DNA of 64,000 nucleotides from Cohnella lupini (GCF_003386205.1 NZ_QRDY01000001.1:124001-188000); one strand, 5' to 3'. Counted from the stretch's first letter, positions 26,986-35,656 are shown. The notes: generated by a model from the sequence alone, not told the origin. Numbers and translations are program-made.

Positions 26986-27729
26986 TTATAGCAGAAGCAA
27001 GTTAAGGCCGCCCAGCGTAGCCAAAATGAGGATGATGGCTTGAAAAGCTTTCTGCGGAATGAGCGGGAGCACCTTAAAGCCGATAAAAGCGCCGATGGCC
27101 ACGGCCGGAATCATCCATGCGTTAAGCGTTAGAGATTGCGGAGTAATCAGACCGAGATAAGCGGTAAAAGGAACCTTAATGACGTTTACGATAAAGAAGA
27201 AAACGGCGTTCGTACCGATGAATAAGGTTTTGTTCATGCCCTTGGATAACAGGTAGATGGACATGATGCTTCCCGCCGCATTCCCGACCATCGTCGTGAA
27301 GCCGGCAAGGACGCCGAGCGTGCTATTGAAAACGGGGGACTTCGTGAACGCGAATTTAAGCTTATTTTCAATCCAATCCTTGGATAGATGAAGTACGATT
27401 AGCAGCAATACGAGGCTCCCGATCAGAACGGATAACGAACCGCTGGAAATGTATCGAAGAACGAAAAAACCGACTCCTATTCCCGCTAACACCCAAGGAA
27501 GCAGAACGAGCAGGTACTTCCAGACAACCGTTTTACGATAGTAGAGGATCGCGATAATATCCCCTGTTATCAAGATGGGAGTTATAAGACCGACAGATTC
27601 TTTCGCGGGAAAGACGGAAGCCATTATCGCCGCTACGAAGATGCCGAGCGTGGGCACGCCGGTCTTCGAAAATCCGATCAACAAGGCGCAGAGAACGGTA
27701 ATTGTTAGTTGCAAGGGAGTAATATCCAT
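26986..27729 (-). CDS. TauE/SafE family membrane permease
   Basis: 247 residues, about eight membrane segments in two repeated halves, each with a Gly-rich motif (LIGFSKTGVP near residue 17 and GFTTMVGNAAGSIMSIYL near 130) typical of sulfite/organosulfonate exporter-like proteins. The substrate is unknown. ATG 27727-27729 is preceded by AAGGAG. No transcriptional partner is visible; the repeat array lies downstream of its 3' end. Confidence 0.88.
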   Translation of the reverse strand: MDITPLQLTITVLCALLIGFSKTGVPTLGIFVAAIMASVFPAKESVGLITPILITGDIIAILYYRKTVVWKYLLVLLPWVLAGIGVGFFVLRYISSGSLSVLIGSLVLLLIVLHLSKDWIENKLKFAFTKSPVFNSTLGVLAGFTTMVGNAAGSIMSIYLLSKGMNKTLFIGTNAVFFFIVNVIKVPFTAYLGLITPQSLTLNAWMIPAVAIGAFIGFKVLPLIPQKAFQAIILILATLGGLNLLLL

Positions 27730-27860
27730 GGTAGCTCCTTAGGCTCGTCGAAGTGAATCTATTATAACATGCGATCAATATTACCTGGCATCGAATAAAA
27801 ATCAATGGAACGTAACTAATCTAGCACGCTATAATAAATATTAGAGAGGGGCGTGCGTTC

Positions 27861-28772
27861 GTGGACTACAGCTTGGATGTGAGATTCAAACCATTATACG
27901 AAGCAATCGGAAGCTTGCATGCCTATATTTGCCGTAAATCGCATAAGAAGCTAGACTTATCCCCGTCCTGGGCTAAGGAAGTCCGTCAGCGGCTAACGCC
28001 TGAATTCGCACAACTGCTGGATAACGTTCAAATTGACGGGGATTGGAAGCTAACATACTTGCTCGTGCACCTCTGCCCGGAAGAAGAAGTCGCTGGCTTC
28101 ATCGAATGGCTCGAAGCGATGACGGCGGGGAACTTATATGAAACGATGTCACCGTACGGGAATCAATTTCCGGTCCAAATGGCGGATTTTCGCGATCGGA
28201 CCTTGAAGTTGTTCGATCATTGGAATGAGCAGTATTTTCGGCATATCGACCCTATGATTATTACGAGGCTTAATGAAGAAGCTCGTAACAGGAAACAATC
28301 TGTGTCCTCGATACCAACGCTTGAACTCATTGACGATACGACGAACGGGCTTTACTTTGTTCCGATGAACGGACTTAAGCAGATCGTTCTCATGCCGCAA
28401 TATCATTTTCAACCGGTGAATGTCATTAGTCATTACGGCAAAGTCACGATCTGCCATTATGCCGCGAGGATTTACTTGGGAGACGAGGACTTCCTCACGC
28501 CTCATGATTATCGCATGATCCGAAGCGTAGCGGAGAAGAGCAGGTTAAAGATTTTAAGATACGTTCATCATAAACCGCGAACCTTCATTGAAATCGTGCG
28601 CCATTTGGAATTATCCAAGGGCATTACGCATGATCATATCTCGAAGCTTCGAAGCGGCGGATTGCTTCATGCACACTTTGAAGGAGATACGCTTACGGCG
28701 TACAGTTTGAGAACTGGCGCTTTAGATCAAGCCCATAAGAAAATCATGGGATATATTGAGCAAGATAGGTAG
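27861..28772 (+). CDS. ArsR-like winged-helix transcriptional regulator
   Basis: 303 residues. The C-terminal 80 residues look like an ArsR-type winged helix (DYRMIRSVAEKSRLKILRYVHHKPRTF, EIVRHLELSKGITHDHISKLRSGGLL). The first 220 residues are a family-specific region seen in larger Paenibacillus-type ArsR proteins, ligand unknown. GTG 27861 follows GAGAGGGG. It precedes the oligopeptide-type ABC operon, and a palindrome over that promoter suggests this protein may control it; that is inference. The gene ends with its own terminator. Confidence 0.75.
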   Translation: MDYSLDVRFKPLYEAIGSLHAYICRKSHKKLDLSPSWAKEVRQRLTPEFAQLLDNVQIDGDWKLTYLLVHLCPEEEVAGFIEWLEAMTAGNLYETMSPYGNQFPVQMADFRDRTLKLFDHWNEQYFRHIDPMIITRLNEEARNRKQSVSSIPTLELIDDTTNGLYFVPMNGLKQIVLMPQYHFQPVNVISHYGKVTICHYAARIYLGDEDFLTPHDYRMIRSVAEKSRLKILRYVHHKPRTFIEIVRHLELSKGITHDHISKLRSGGLLHAHFEGDTLTAYSLRTGALDQAHKKIMGYIEQDR

Positions 28773-28786
28773 GAATCATTGAAAAG

Positions 28787-28828
28787 ACCGCTTCTACATC
28801 GGAATCGCGATGCGGAAGCGGTTTTTTA
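28787..28828 (+). terminator. Rho-independent terminator after the ArsR-like gene
   Basis: ACCGCTTC pairs with GAAGCGGT, with CATC / GATG stacked inside, followed by TTTTTTA. Confidence 0.8.
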
Positions 28829-28887
28829 TTTTTTGGTCATGGAGTTGTGTGTACGGGATTAATTCTTTGTTGTAAGAAATTATTTTT

Positions 28888-28907
28888 AGTTCTCTATTTA
28901 CAGAACT
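28888..28907 (+). promoter_or_regulatory. Candidate operator overlapping the -35 of the Dpp-type operon
   Basis: AGTTCT-N8-AGAACT with further symmetry inside (AGTTCTnTAnnTAnAGAACT). It covers the -35 hexamer of the promoter, the typical position for a repressor. The ArsR-like regulator encoded just upstream is the obvious candidate; no experiment supports it. Confidence 0.45.
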
Positions 28908-28925
28908 ATAATTCATCCATATAAT
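28897..28925 (+). promoter_or_regulatory. Sigma-A promoter of the Dpp-type operon
   Basis: TTTACA (28897-28902), 17 bases, TATAAT (28920-28925). A second TATAAT at 28907-28912 has no good -35. Confidence 0.7.
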
Positions 28926-29008
28926 AAGGTCATCACAACAAAGCTGAGTAATTCTATCGGGATTACATTTCGAGAAAACTAACGCGAAACAGGAGGCTAT
29001 TATCGATT

Positions 29009-30751
29009 ATGAACAAAAGCATGACGACTTTATCCGCAGTGATACTTGCAACCTCGCTATTCTTAGCTGCTTGCGGCAACAACAATGCCGACACCGCCAA
29101 CCCATCGGGCACTAGTCAGCCATCGCCAAGCAGCACAGGCACGGGAACAAGCACAACCGATCCATCGGCCGATACTGCAGGATTAGTGACTGCAAGCGAC
29201 ATATCCAAGCTACCGGATATCGCAAAGAAACGTACGGACACGATTATCGTGGGCTTAACCGATCCGAGCGGTTCTTTTACTCCGTACTTCCAACAAAGCG
29301 GATATGACGGAAATGTTTCTTCGTTGCTCTACACATCGCTTGTGAAAGTAGACGATAAAGGAGTTCCGATTCCGGGATTAGCCGAGAGCTGGGAAATTTC
29401 CGCGGATAGTCTGACGTATACGTTTCATCTTCGCAAAGATTTGAAATTCAGCGACGGTTCGCCGCTTACGGCTGACGATGTAGCGTTCACATGGACCATT
29501 CTGCACGATAAGTCCTATGATGGCGATTCTCAGGTGAACTCCCTTTTAGTTAAGGGCGGGGCTGCTTATAAAGAAGGTAGTTCAACGAGCATTGAAGGGA
29601 TCGCAATCATTGATCCTCAAACGATCTCCGTTACGCTGGAGAAGCCGAACGCCAGCGCGTTAACCTTGCTTGGCTCCGATGTTCTGTCTAAAGCTTATTA
29701 CGGCAAAGATTACAAGCAAGGGCAGCTGGACTACATGAAGAAGCTTAGTGGAAGCCCTCTCGGTAACGGCCCATACAAGCTCGAGAAATTCATTCCGGGT
29801 CAAGAAGTTCGTATGATAGCGAACGAGAATTACTTTGAAGGAAAGCCGAAGACGGAGCACTTTATCTATAAAACCGCCGCGGGCGATACTTGGCAATATC
29901 TTGAAACAGGCGAAGTTGACTATGCGTCTTTCAGCGCGACGAAAGAAAACATCGATAAGCTGAAGGGGCTTGGCTTCGTTAATATACTCAATTACACTCC
30001 AAGCACATACGGTTATCTTCAATTAAACTTGGAGCATCCGGCATTGAAGGATAAGAAGGTTCGTCAGGCTCTTACTTACGGACTGGACAGACAAAGCATC
30101 TACGTGGATGCGAATCAAGGCGCTGGAGCCATAGCTAACATTCCATCATCGCCGATTTCATGGTCCTATACGGAAGAGGGAATCAATCCGTACAAATTCG
30201 ATCAGGATAAGGCAAAGCAGCTTTTGGATGAGGCTGGTTGGGCAGTGGGATCGGACGGTATTCGCGAGAAAGACGGCAAGAAGCTGACGATTCACTACCT
30301 CGGTTCCAAAAGCCCGAGCACCGATATCTTCATAGCGGTAGCAAAAGAAGACTACGAAGCGTTGGGCATCAAGTTCGAGCCGGAAGTATTTGCGGATTAC
30401 AATGCGCTTGCTTCCAAGGTCGAAGGCGGGGATTACGATCTCGCTGCCTTCTCTACGCCATTGTTGACCGATCCGGCGGACGGCTTGATCCAATTTTTAG
30501 ATGGGGAAATTAAAGGCTACGACAATCCGAAGTTCATCGAGCTTTATAACAAGGGCTTGGCAACTACGAATATCGATGATCGTAAGGCTGTTTACAAGGA
30601 AATCTACACGTTGTTGAACGACGATCTGCCCGTTATCTTCACGAATTATAAGAAGAGCGTGTACGCCTACAATGGACGGATTCAGAATTTAAGCGTAAGT
30701 CCGTTTAACGGACTTGCTTCAAGCTTACCTAAGTGGACGCTCGGTCAATAA
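29009..30751 (+). CDS. Peptide/nickel-type ABC transporter substrate-binding lipoprotein
   Basis: 580 residues, family 5 solute-binding protein. Signal peptide with lipobox LAAC (Cys about 22), a Thr/Ser/Pro-rich linker to about 55, then the binding fold with GLAESWEISADSLTYTFHLR and KFSDGSPLTADDVAFTW. These proteins bind oligopeptides, nickel-chelates or other ligands; the sequence alone does not decide. A strong AGGAGG lies 12 bases before ATG 29009. First of five genes encoding a complete importer. Confidence 0.93.
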   Translation: MNKSMTTLSAVILATSLFLAACGNNNADTANPSGTSQPSPSSTGTGTSTTDPSADTAGLVTASDISKLPDIAKKRTDTIIVGLTDPSGSFTPYFQQSGYDGNVSSLLYTSLVKVDDKGVPIPGLAESWEISADSLTYTFHLRKDLKFSDGSPLTADDVAFTWTILHDKSYDGDSQVNSLLVKGGAAYKEGSSTSIEGIAIIDPQTISVTLEKPNASALTLLGSDVLSKAYYGKDYKQGQLDYMKKLSGSPLGNGPYKLEKFIPGQEVRMIANENYFEGKPKTEHFIYKTAAGDTWQYLETGEVDYASFSATKENIDKLKGLGFVNILNYTPSTYGYLQLNLEHPALKDKKVRQALTYGLDRQSIYVDANQGAGAIANIPSSPISWSYTEEGINPYKFDQDKAKQLLDEAGWAVGSDGIREKDGKKLTIHYLGSKSPSTDIFIAVAKEDYEALGIKFEPEVFADYNALASKVEGGDYDLAAFSTPLLTDPADGLIQFLDGEIKGYDNPKFIELYNKGLATTNIDDRKAVYKEIYTLLNDDLPVIFTNYKKSVYAYNGRIQNLSVSPFNGLASSLPKWTLGQ

Positions 30752-30770
30752 AAGGCGAAAGGTAACGCCA

Positions 30771-30795
30771 TCCCTGCTCGGTTAACGGGCAGGGA
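30771..30795 (+). other. Intercistronic hairpin after the binding-protein gene
   Basis: TCCCTGC pairs with GCAGGGA around an 11-base loop, without a T-run. Same placement as in the sugar transporter operon: it probably stabilises the upstream mRNA. Confidence 0.5.
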
Positions 30796-30816
30796 TTGGC
30801 CGTTAAGGAGTCGATT

Positions 30817-31770
30817 ATGAGAACTTACATCTCTAAACGGATCATGTATATGATCATTATTTTGTTTGCAGCCTCTTTCCTAATCTTTTGCTTATATGCG
30901 TTGACTCCAGGCGACTTCATCACGGGTAATATCAAGCTGACGCCCGAACGCAAGGAGGAGCTTCGGGAGATTTACGGGCTTAACAAACCCGTCATTGAAA
31001 GATATGTTACATGGATGAATAATGCCTTTCACGGCGACTTCGGCTATTCTTTGTCGCAGCAAAAGCCCGTTCTCACTTTGTTTAACCAATATATTTGGAA
31101 TTCCTTCCTGCTTGCGATCGTATCTACGTTTCTTACTTGGCTGGTGGCGGTCGTCGTTGGCGTAGTTGCCGCGTACAAGCAGTATTCGTGGTTCGATACG
31201 ATCGTGATGGTTGCTCTGTTCGCCGCGATGTCGATACCCTCGTTCTTCATCGGCCTCTTGCTGATTAAGCTTCTTGCCGTCGATCTGAAGTGGCTACCCC
31301 CGGGCGGCATGCTTACGACGGGTAGCAATGCTACGGGCCTTGCTTACGTGAAAGAAGTCATTCATCATATGATTCTTCCGGTCATGGTAATGACTTTGCT
31401 AGGCGTCGGATCATTGACCCGTTATTTCCGAAGCAACATGATCGATGTTATTAAGCAGGATTATATCCGCACGGCAAGAGCAAAGGGACTTAAGGAACGC
31501 AAAGTATTGTTCACGCATGCGCTACGCAACGCTCTGCTTCCGGCGATTACGCTGGTCGGGTTCGAGCTTCCCGCCTTATTCGGCGGCTCCCTCATTATCG
31601 AGAAAATATTCAACTGGCCGGGTATCGGCCAGCTCTATATGCAATCCTTCTCCTTGCGGGATTACCCGCTATTAATGGGATTCACTTTATTTATCGCGAT
31701 TTTGACCGTCGTCGGCACGCTGGTATCGGACATTTTATACCATGTCGCCGACCCGCGGGTCAGACTGTAG
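30817..31770 (+). CDS. Peptide/nickel-type ABC transporter permease, DppB/OppB family
   Basis: 318 residues, six membrane segments. The N-terminus (RTYISKRIMYMIIILFAASFLIFCL) and the EAA loop (IRTARAKGLKERKVLFTHALRNALLP) are typical. ATG 30817 follows AAGGAG; an in-frame ATG at 30796 lies before that site. Pairs with the DppC-type permease downstream. Confidence 0.93.
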   Translation: MRTYISKRIMYMIIILFAASFLIFCLYALTPGDFITGNIKLTPERKEELREIYGLNKPVIERYVTWMNNAFHGDFGYSLSQQKPVLTLFNQYIWNSFLLAIVSTFLTWLVAVVVGVVAAYKQYSWFDTIVMVALFAAMSIPSFFIGLLLIKLLAVDLKWLPPGGMLTTGSNATGLAYVKEVIHHMILPVMVMTLLGVGSLTRYFRSNMIDVIKQDYIRTARAKGLKERKVLFTHALRNALLPAITLVGFELPALFGGSLIIEKIFNWPGIGQLYMQSFSLRDYPLLMGFTLFIAILTVVGTLVSDILYHVADPRVRL

Positions 31771-31784
31771 GAGGTCAAGGAGAG

Positions 31785-32708
31785 ATGTCGACGATTAATG
31801 GAGAAGCGACAAAGGCTTACTTATCCAAGAAGTCCGTGCACACCTCGTTATGGAGACAATCCTTAAGACGGTTGCTTAAGAACAAACTAGCCGTTTTTGG
31901 ATTTGTCGTCGTTGCGTTCATGTTCGCGGCTTGCTTCATCGGCCCGTTGTTCTCCCCTTATACGGATAACAAGATTAATATGGCGTTCATGAATAAACCG
32001 CCGAGTCTCAAGCACTGGCTAGGCACGGACGTGCTCGGACGCGACGTGCTCACCCGCGTGCTTCAAGCGGGTCGTATCTCGCTGACGGTAGGCTTGGCTT
32101 CGATGGTGTTATCGGTATTCATCGGTTCGTTACTGGGAATTATTGCCGGTTATTATCGCGGGATCGTAGATCAAGTCATTATGCGTATAGCGGATCTACT
32201 TCTAACGATTCCTAGTCTTCCCCTTCTGTTCATCTTTGGCGCGTTGCTATCGGAGTGGAAAGTGCCCACGGACTATCGCATGTATATCGTTATGCTGATG
32301 CTGAGCATCGTCGGGTGGCCGGGGTTGGCGCGGATGGTTCGGGGTCAGATGCTCAGCCTGCGGGAACGGGAGTTCATGCAGGCTGCCATCGTCCTTGGCC
32401 TCCGCGACCGCCGGAAGCTATTTAACCATTTGCTGCCGAATCTAGTGCCGCTGCTTATCGTCATTGCTACGCTGAACATCGGCGGAGCTATCCTAAGCGA
32501 ATCCGTGCTGAGCTATTTCGGTCTCGGAGTCATGGCGCCTACGCCAACATGGGGCAATATGATCGATGCGGCTAATAATATGATCGATTTTCAAGAGCAT
32601 CCTTGGCTTTGGATTCCGCCGGGATTCTCGATATTCGCGACGGTTATCGCCATTAATATTTTCGGCGACGGGCTACGGGATGTCCTGGATCCTAAGCAGA
32701 AAAGGTAG
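31785..32708 (+). CDS. Peptide/nickel-type ABC transporter permease, DppC/OppC family
   Basis: 307 residues. It starts with the long amphipathic N-terminus common to DppC proteins, then HWLGTDVLGRDVLTRVLQAGRISLTVGL, a hallmark, and the EAA loop MQAAIVLGLRDRRKLFNHLLPN. Six membrane segments. ATG 31785 follows AAGGAG (31777-31782) only two bases before it, or GGAGG (31770-31774) at ten bases. Confidence 0.93.
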   Translation: MSTINGEATKAYLSKKSVHTSLWRQSLRRLLKNKLAVFGFVVVAFMFAACFIGPLFSPYTDNKINMAFMNKPPSLKHWLGTDVLGRDVLTRVLQAGRISLTVGLASMVLSVFIGSLLGIIAGYYRGIVDQVIMRIADLLLTIPSLPLLFIFGALLSEWKVPTDYRMYIVMLMLSIVGWPGLARMVRGQMLSLREREFMQAAIVLGLRDRRKLFNHLLPNLVPLLIVIATLNIGGAILSESVLSYFGLGVMAPTPTWGNMIDAANNMIDFQEHPWLWIPPGFSIFATVIAINIFGDGLRDVLDPKQKR

Positions 32709-32720
32709 GTGTAAGCGAGC

Positions 32721-33704
32721 ATGAATTCCATACTTGATATAGAGCATTTACGAACCCATTTCAAAACCGACGATGGCACCGTACGAGCCGTCGACGATGT
32801 GAGCTTTCAAGTTCGTCAGGGCGAAATCGTCTGTATCGTCGGAGAGTCCGGATCCGGCAAAAGCATAACGGCGATGTCGGTCATGGGCTTGGTCGAAGGA
32901 CCGGCCGGTCGAGTCGTCGGCGGTAACATTCGGTTCGACGGCGAGGAATTGCTTAAGCTGAGCCGCAACGAGCTTCGCACGATTCGCGGCAACGAAATCG
33001 CAATGATTTTCCAAGAGCCGATGACTTCCCTCAATCCCGTCCTGAAAATCGGCGAGCAGCTTATGGAACCGCTAATCGAGCATCGGAAATTGAACAAAAA
33101 GGCGGCGCGGAAAAGGGCGATCGAGCTCATTAACGAAGTGGGCATCTCGCGAGCCGAACAAATTGCGGATTCCTACCCGCATGAGCTGAGCGGAGGCATG
33201 CTGCAAAGGATTATGATCGCCATTGCGATCTCTTGCGGCCCGAAGCTTCTCATTGCCGACGAGCCGACTACCGCGCTGGACGTGACCATTCAAGCGCAGA
33301 TTCTGGATATGCTGCGTAAGTTCAAAGAAGAATCGAACATGTCCATTCTGCTCATTACTCATGATCTAGGGGTCGTGGCGGAGATGGCGGACTATGTGGT
33401 TGTCATGTACGCGGGCAAGGTCGTCGAGGAAGGCGAAGTCGTAGCATTATTCGAGAATCCGAAGCATCCGTACACGCAGGGCTTATTGAAATCCAAGCCG
33501 ATCATTAATCAGCGTCAGGAAGAGCTGTATTCGATTCCGGGACAGGTACCTAATCCGCTTGAGCTCGTTCCGTCCTGCTACTTTCACGAACGGTGCGCGC
33601 ACTGCATGGAAATCTGTAAGACGACCCAGCCCGCATTAAAGGAAGTCGGCAATCAACAGAAGGTCGCCTGCTGGCTGTATGAGGAGGCGACTGCGAATGT
33701 CTGA
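32721..33704 (+). CDS. Peptide/nickel-type ABC transporter ATPase, DppD/OppD family
   Basis: 327 residues. Walker A GESGSGKS, Q-loop IFQEPMTSLNPV, signature LSGGM, Walker B LLIADEPTTALD and switch HDL are all present. The C-terminal oligopeptide-transport domain has four Cys (SCYFHERCAHCMEICKT), a possible iron-sulfur or zinc site known in Dpp/Opp ATPases. Start ATG 32721; it ends eight bases inside the next gene. Confidence 0.95.
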   Translation: MNSILDIEHLRTHFKTDDGTVRAVDDVSFQVRQGEIVCIVGESGSGKSITAMSVMGLVEGPAGRVVGGNIRFDGEELLKLSRNELRTIRGNEIAMIFQEPMTSLNPVLKIGEQLMEPLIEHRKLNKKAARKRAIELINEVGISRAEQIADSYPHELSGGMLQRIMIAIAISCGPKLLIADEPTTALDVTIQAQILDMLRKFKEESNMSILLITHDLGVVAEMADYVVVMYAGKVVEEGEVVALFENPKHPYTQGLLKSKPIINQRQEELYSIPGQVPNPLELVPSCYFHERCAHCMEICKTTQPALKEVGNQQKVACWLYEEATANV

Positions 33705-34671
33705 GATCCTGCAACCTCTGCTGGAGGTTAATCACCTCAAAAAATACTTCCCGATTAAATCAGGGTTGCTCAGCCGCACGGTTGGCAACGTGAAGGCCGT
33801 CGACGATATCAGCTTCTCCATTAAACCCGGTGAAACCTTCGGCCTAGTTGGGGAATCGGGAAGCGGGAAAAGCACGGTAGGTCGTACGATTCTGCGGTTG
33901 ACGGACAAAACGGACGGAGAAGTGAAGTTTAAGGGGATCGATTTATATGACCTGTCGCCGCAGGAGCTGCGTCGACTACGGCCGAAAATGCAGCTTATTT
34001 TCCAAGATCCGTATAGCTCGCTCAACCCCCGCGTGCGCATCGGCGATGCGATCGGCGAGGCATTGCTCGACCATGGCCTTGTGCCGCAAGCCGAGGTTCG
34101 CGACCGCGTGCTTGAAGTTCTAGCCGCTTGCGGGTTGTCTTCGTATCATATCGATCGCTTCCCGCATGAATTCTCGGGCGGACAGCGCCAACGCGTCGGC
34201 ATAGCCAGAGCGCTCGTCCTGAACCCGGATCTCATTATCGCAGATGAGCCGGTTTCCGCCTTGGACGTATCTATTCAAGCACAGATCATTAATTTATTTC
34301 GCAAGATGCAGGAGACGCGGGGACTGACTTATTTATTCATCTCTCATGATCTTAGCGTCGTCGAGCACTTATGCTCGCAGATCGGCGTCATGTATCTAGG
34401 CTCCATGATGGAAAGGGCTTCGCGAGACGAGTTGTTTCGAGATCCGTTGCATCCGTATACGAAGGCGTTGCTTTCGGCCGTGCCGGTCCCGATTCCGAAG
34501 CTGAAGCGCGAACGCATCGTCCTGAGCGGGGAATTGCCCAACCCGGCTGATCCGCCATCCGGTTGTAAGTTTCATACGCGTTGTCCCTACGCCGTTGCCC
34601 GTTGCCGCGAAGAAGTGCCATTGTTCCGGAACGTTGGGAGCGATCGGAGCGTCGCCTGCCATCTTGTGTGA
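33697..34671 (+). CDS. Peptide/nickel-type ABC transporter ATPase, DppF/OppF family
   Basis: 324 residues from ATG 33697, which lies behind GAGGAGG; an in-frame ATG at 33679 would include that site. Walker A GESGSGKST, IFQDPYSSLNPR, SGGQRQRVGIARAL, ADEPVSALD and the C-terminal GCKFHTRCPYAVARC domain are visible. Second ATPase of the heterodimer with the preceding gene, overlapping by eight bases. Confidence 0.95.
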   Translation: MSEILQPLLEVNHLKKYFPIKSGLLSRTVGNVKAVDDISFSIKPGETFGLVGESGSGKSTVGRTILRLTDKTDGEVKFKGIDLYDLSPQELRRLRPKMQLIFQDPYSSLNPRVRIGDAIGEALLDHGLVPQAEVRDRVLEVLAACGLSSYHIDRFPHEFSGGQRQRVGIARALVLNPDLIIADEPVSALDVSIQAQIINLFRKMQETRGLTYLFISHDLSVVEHLCSQIGVMYLGSMMERASRDELFRDPLHPYTKALLSAVPVPIPKLKRERIVLSGELPNPADPPSGCKFHTRCPYAVARCREEVPLFRNVGSDRSVACHLV

Positions 34672-34713
34672 ATTGGACATGGGAGTTACATCTTTACGGA
34701 GGGAGGGATACGG

Positions 34714-35181
34714 GTGCGCAATAGTATAGAAGAGAAGACGCTAAGCAAAGCGAAGCTGCCGCAGCTTTACGCTTTGCAGTTGGAAAGAATATTGGCCCGT
34801 GGATTGGCTTCATCCGAAATTATTGAGCTACTGCGGACGAGCAACGAGGCCGAACTTGCGGAGCGCGTCGATTCCGAGGTCAAGTGGGAGCGTCTATTGG
34901 AGTATGCAAAGGACAACTGGCCGGTGATGGAGTCTGCGGTCCTTGATGGCTATAGCTTTCCGTTCATTACGATCGGCGGTATTAAGAGCTTACTAGCCAT
35001 CAAATTCCTCAAGCTCGAAGGAACCGATTATCGGATTACGGACGACCGATTAGAGGGCCTTCGATTGACTGAGGCGGATTATAACGTGCTAAGAAGCATG
35101 ATTCCGCCGTATTGGAAATTCATTCGCGACGATACTGCAGCATTGCCATCGGGCGAGGTTGAGATTACGATTTCTTTTTAG
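34714..35181 (+). CDS. Hypothetical protein, 155 residues, at the end of the Dpp-type operon
   Basis: Family not recognised. GTG 34714 follows the strong site GGAGGGAGGG. The product is soluble: an N-terminal helical part, a central hydrophobic stretch (FPFITIGGIKSLLAIKFLKLEG) and a C-terminal region with the ILR-type pattern NVLRSMIPPYWKF. It starts 42 bases after the ATPase gene and shares the terminator of that operon, so it is probably co-transcribed. It could be a small accessory or regulatory protein. Confidence 0.6.
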   Translation: MRNSIEEKTLSKAKLPQLYALQLERILARGLASSEIIELLRTSNEAELAERVDSEVKWERLLEYAKDNWPVMESAVLDGYSFPFITIGGIKSLLAIKFLKLEGTDYRITDDRLEGLRLTEADYNVLRSMIPPYWKFIRDDTAALPSGEVEITISF

Positions 35182-35213
35182 TGATGAAGCGTTCAGATAA
35201 ATCAAAAAAGACG

Positions 35214-35258
35214 AGACGACTTCTTCTATCCGTAAAGTAGAAGGGAGTCGTCTTTTTC
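35214..35258 (+). terminator. Rho-independent terminator of the Dpp-type operon
   Basis: AGACGAC / GTCGTCT with inner CTTCTA / TAGAAG and then TTTTTC. Confidence 0.8.
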
Positions 35259-35384
35259 TAACCTACCTAGAGAAGCGTGACGGGAAAAGTCGAAATTTAA
35301 TTTGCATTTTACAATGACAAAACAAAATGATGCTATAGTAAAATCAGGTATTTTTATTTAATTTCATTTTATTTTGAACAAATG

Positions 35385-35420
35385 TTCATTAAATGAATTA
35401 TTCTAGCGGAATGAGTCATT
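35385..35420 (+). promoter_or_regulatory. Operator-like palindrome pair (copy 1) before the giant surface protein
   Basis: TTCATTAAATGAA (35385-35397) is a perfect palindrome around a central A, and AATGAGTCATT (35410-35420) is a perfect palindrome around a central G. The pattern CATTAAATGAA ... GAGTCATT returns at 35545-35564, so it flanks the leader hairpins. Confidence 0.4.
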
Positions 35421-35447
35421 TGTTAAATAAGGAGGGAAGCACATAGA

Positions 35448-35465
35448 ATGGAGTTTCCACAATAA
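35448..35465 (+). CDS. Five-codon leader minicistron (MEFPQ)
   Basis: ATG 35448 after a strong AAGGAGGG (35429-35436), then GAG TTT CCA CAA TAA. A ribosome would stop just before the base of the hairpin at 35469. A minicistron with such a strong ribosome-binding site and immediate downstream hairpins is the usual layout of translational or transcriptional attenuation. Its role here is inferred only. Confidence 0.4.
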   Translation: MEFPQ

Positions 35466-35468
35466 AAA

Positions 35469-35542
35469 ACCGCTATCCAATGGCTTTTGACGGGGCGCAT
35501 GGATAGACGGTTCGCTTGACAAGCTCATTTCTGGGCTTTTTT
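35469..35542 (+). promoter_or_regulatory. Structured leader: long hairpin plus terminator-like hairpin
   Basis: Stem ACCG-CTATCC-(A)-ATG / CAT-GGATAG-(A)-CGGT spans 35469-35511 with a 15-base loop. Ten bases later AAGCTC (35521-35526) pairs with GGGCTT (35533-35538, one wobble) and runs into TTTTTT. It fits no riboswitch class that I can recognise. The rest of the 475 bases between genes holds the operator-like palindromes, A/T-rich sequence and a weak -10-like TATAGT at 35334-35339. Confidence 0.55.
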
Positions 35543-35544
35543 CC

Positions 35545-35564
35545 CATTAAATGAAAGAGTCATT
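35545..35564 (+). promoter_or_regulatory. Operator-like motif pair (copy 2)
   Basis: CATTAAATGAA (35545-35555) followed after one base by GAGTCATT (35557-35564), the same two motifs as at 35387-35420 but closer together. The outer base of the first palindrome is changed here. Confidence 0.35.
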
Positions 35565-35656
35565 ACTTATTTTAACAGTTTCTTAAATGGGGTCAATGAT
35601 TAAAGTACATATTTACTATTCGAAGCAAATATGAAATGAATATGGAGGCTTACCGA

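Noticed and set aside
35448-35545. Cyclic di-GMP, preQ1, fluoride or other known riboswitch in the leader
   Set aside because: None of the conserved cores of these classes could be found; left as an unassigned structured leader.
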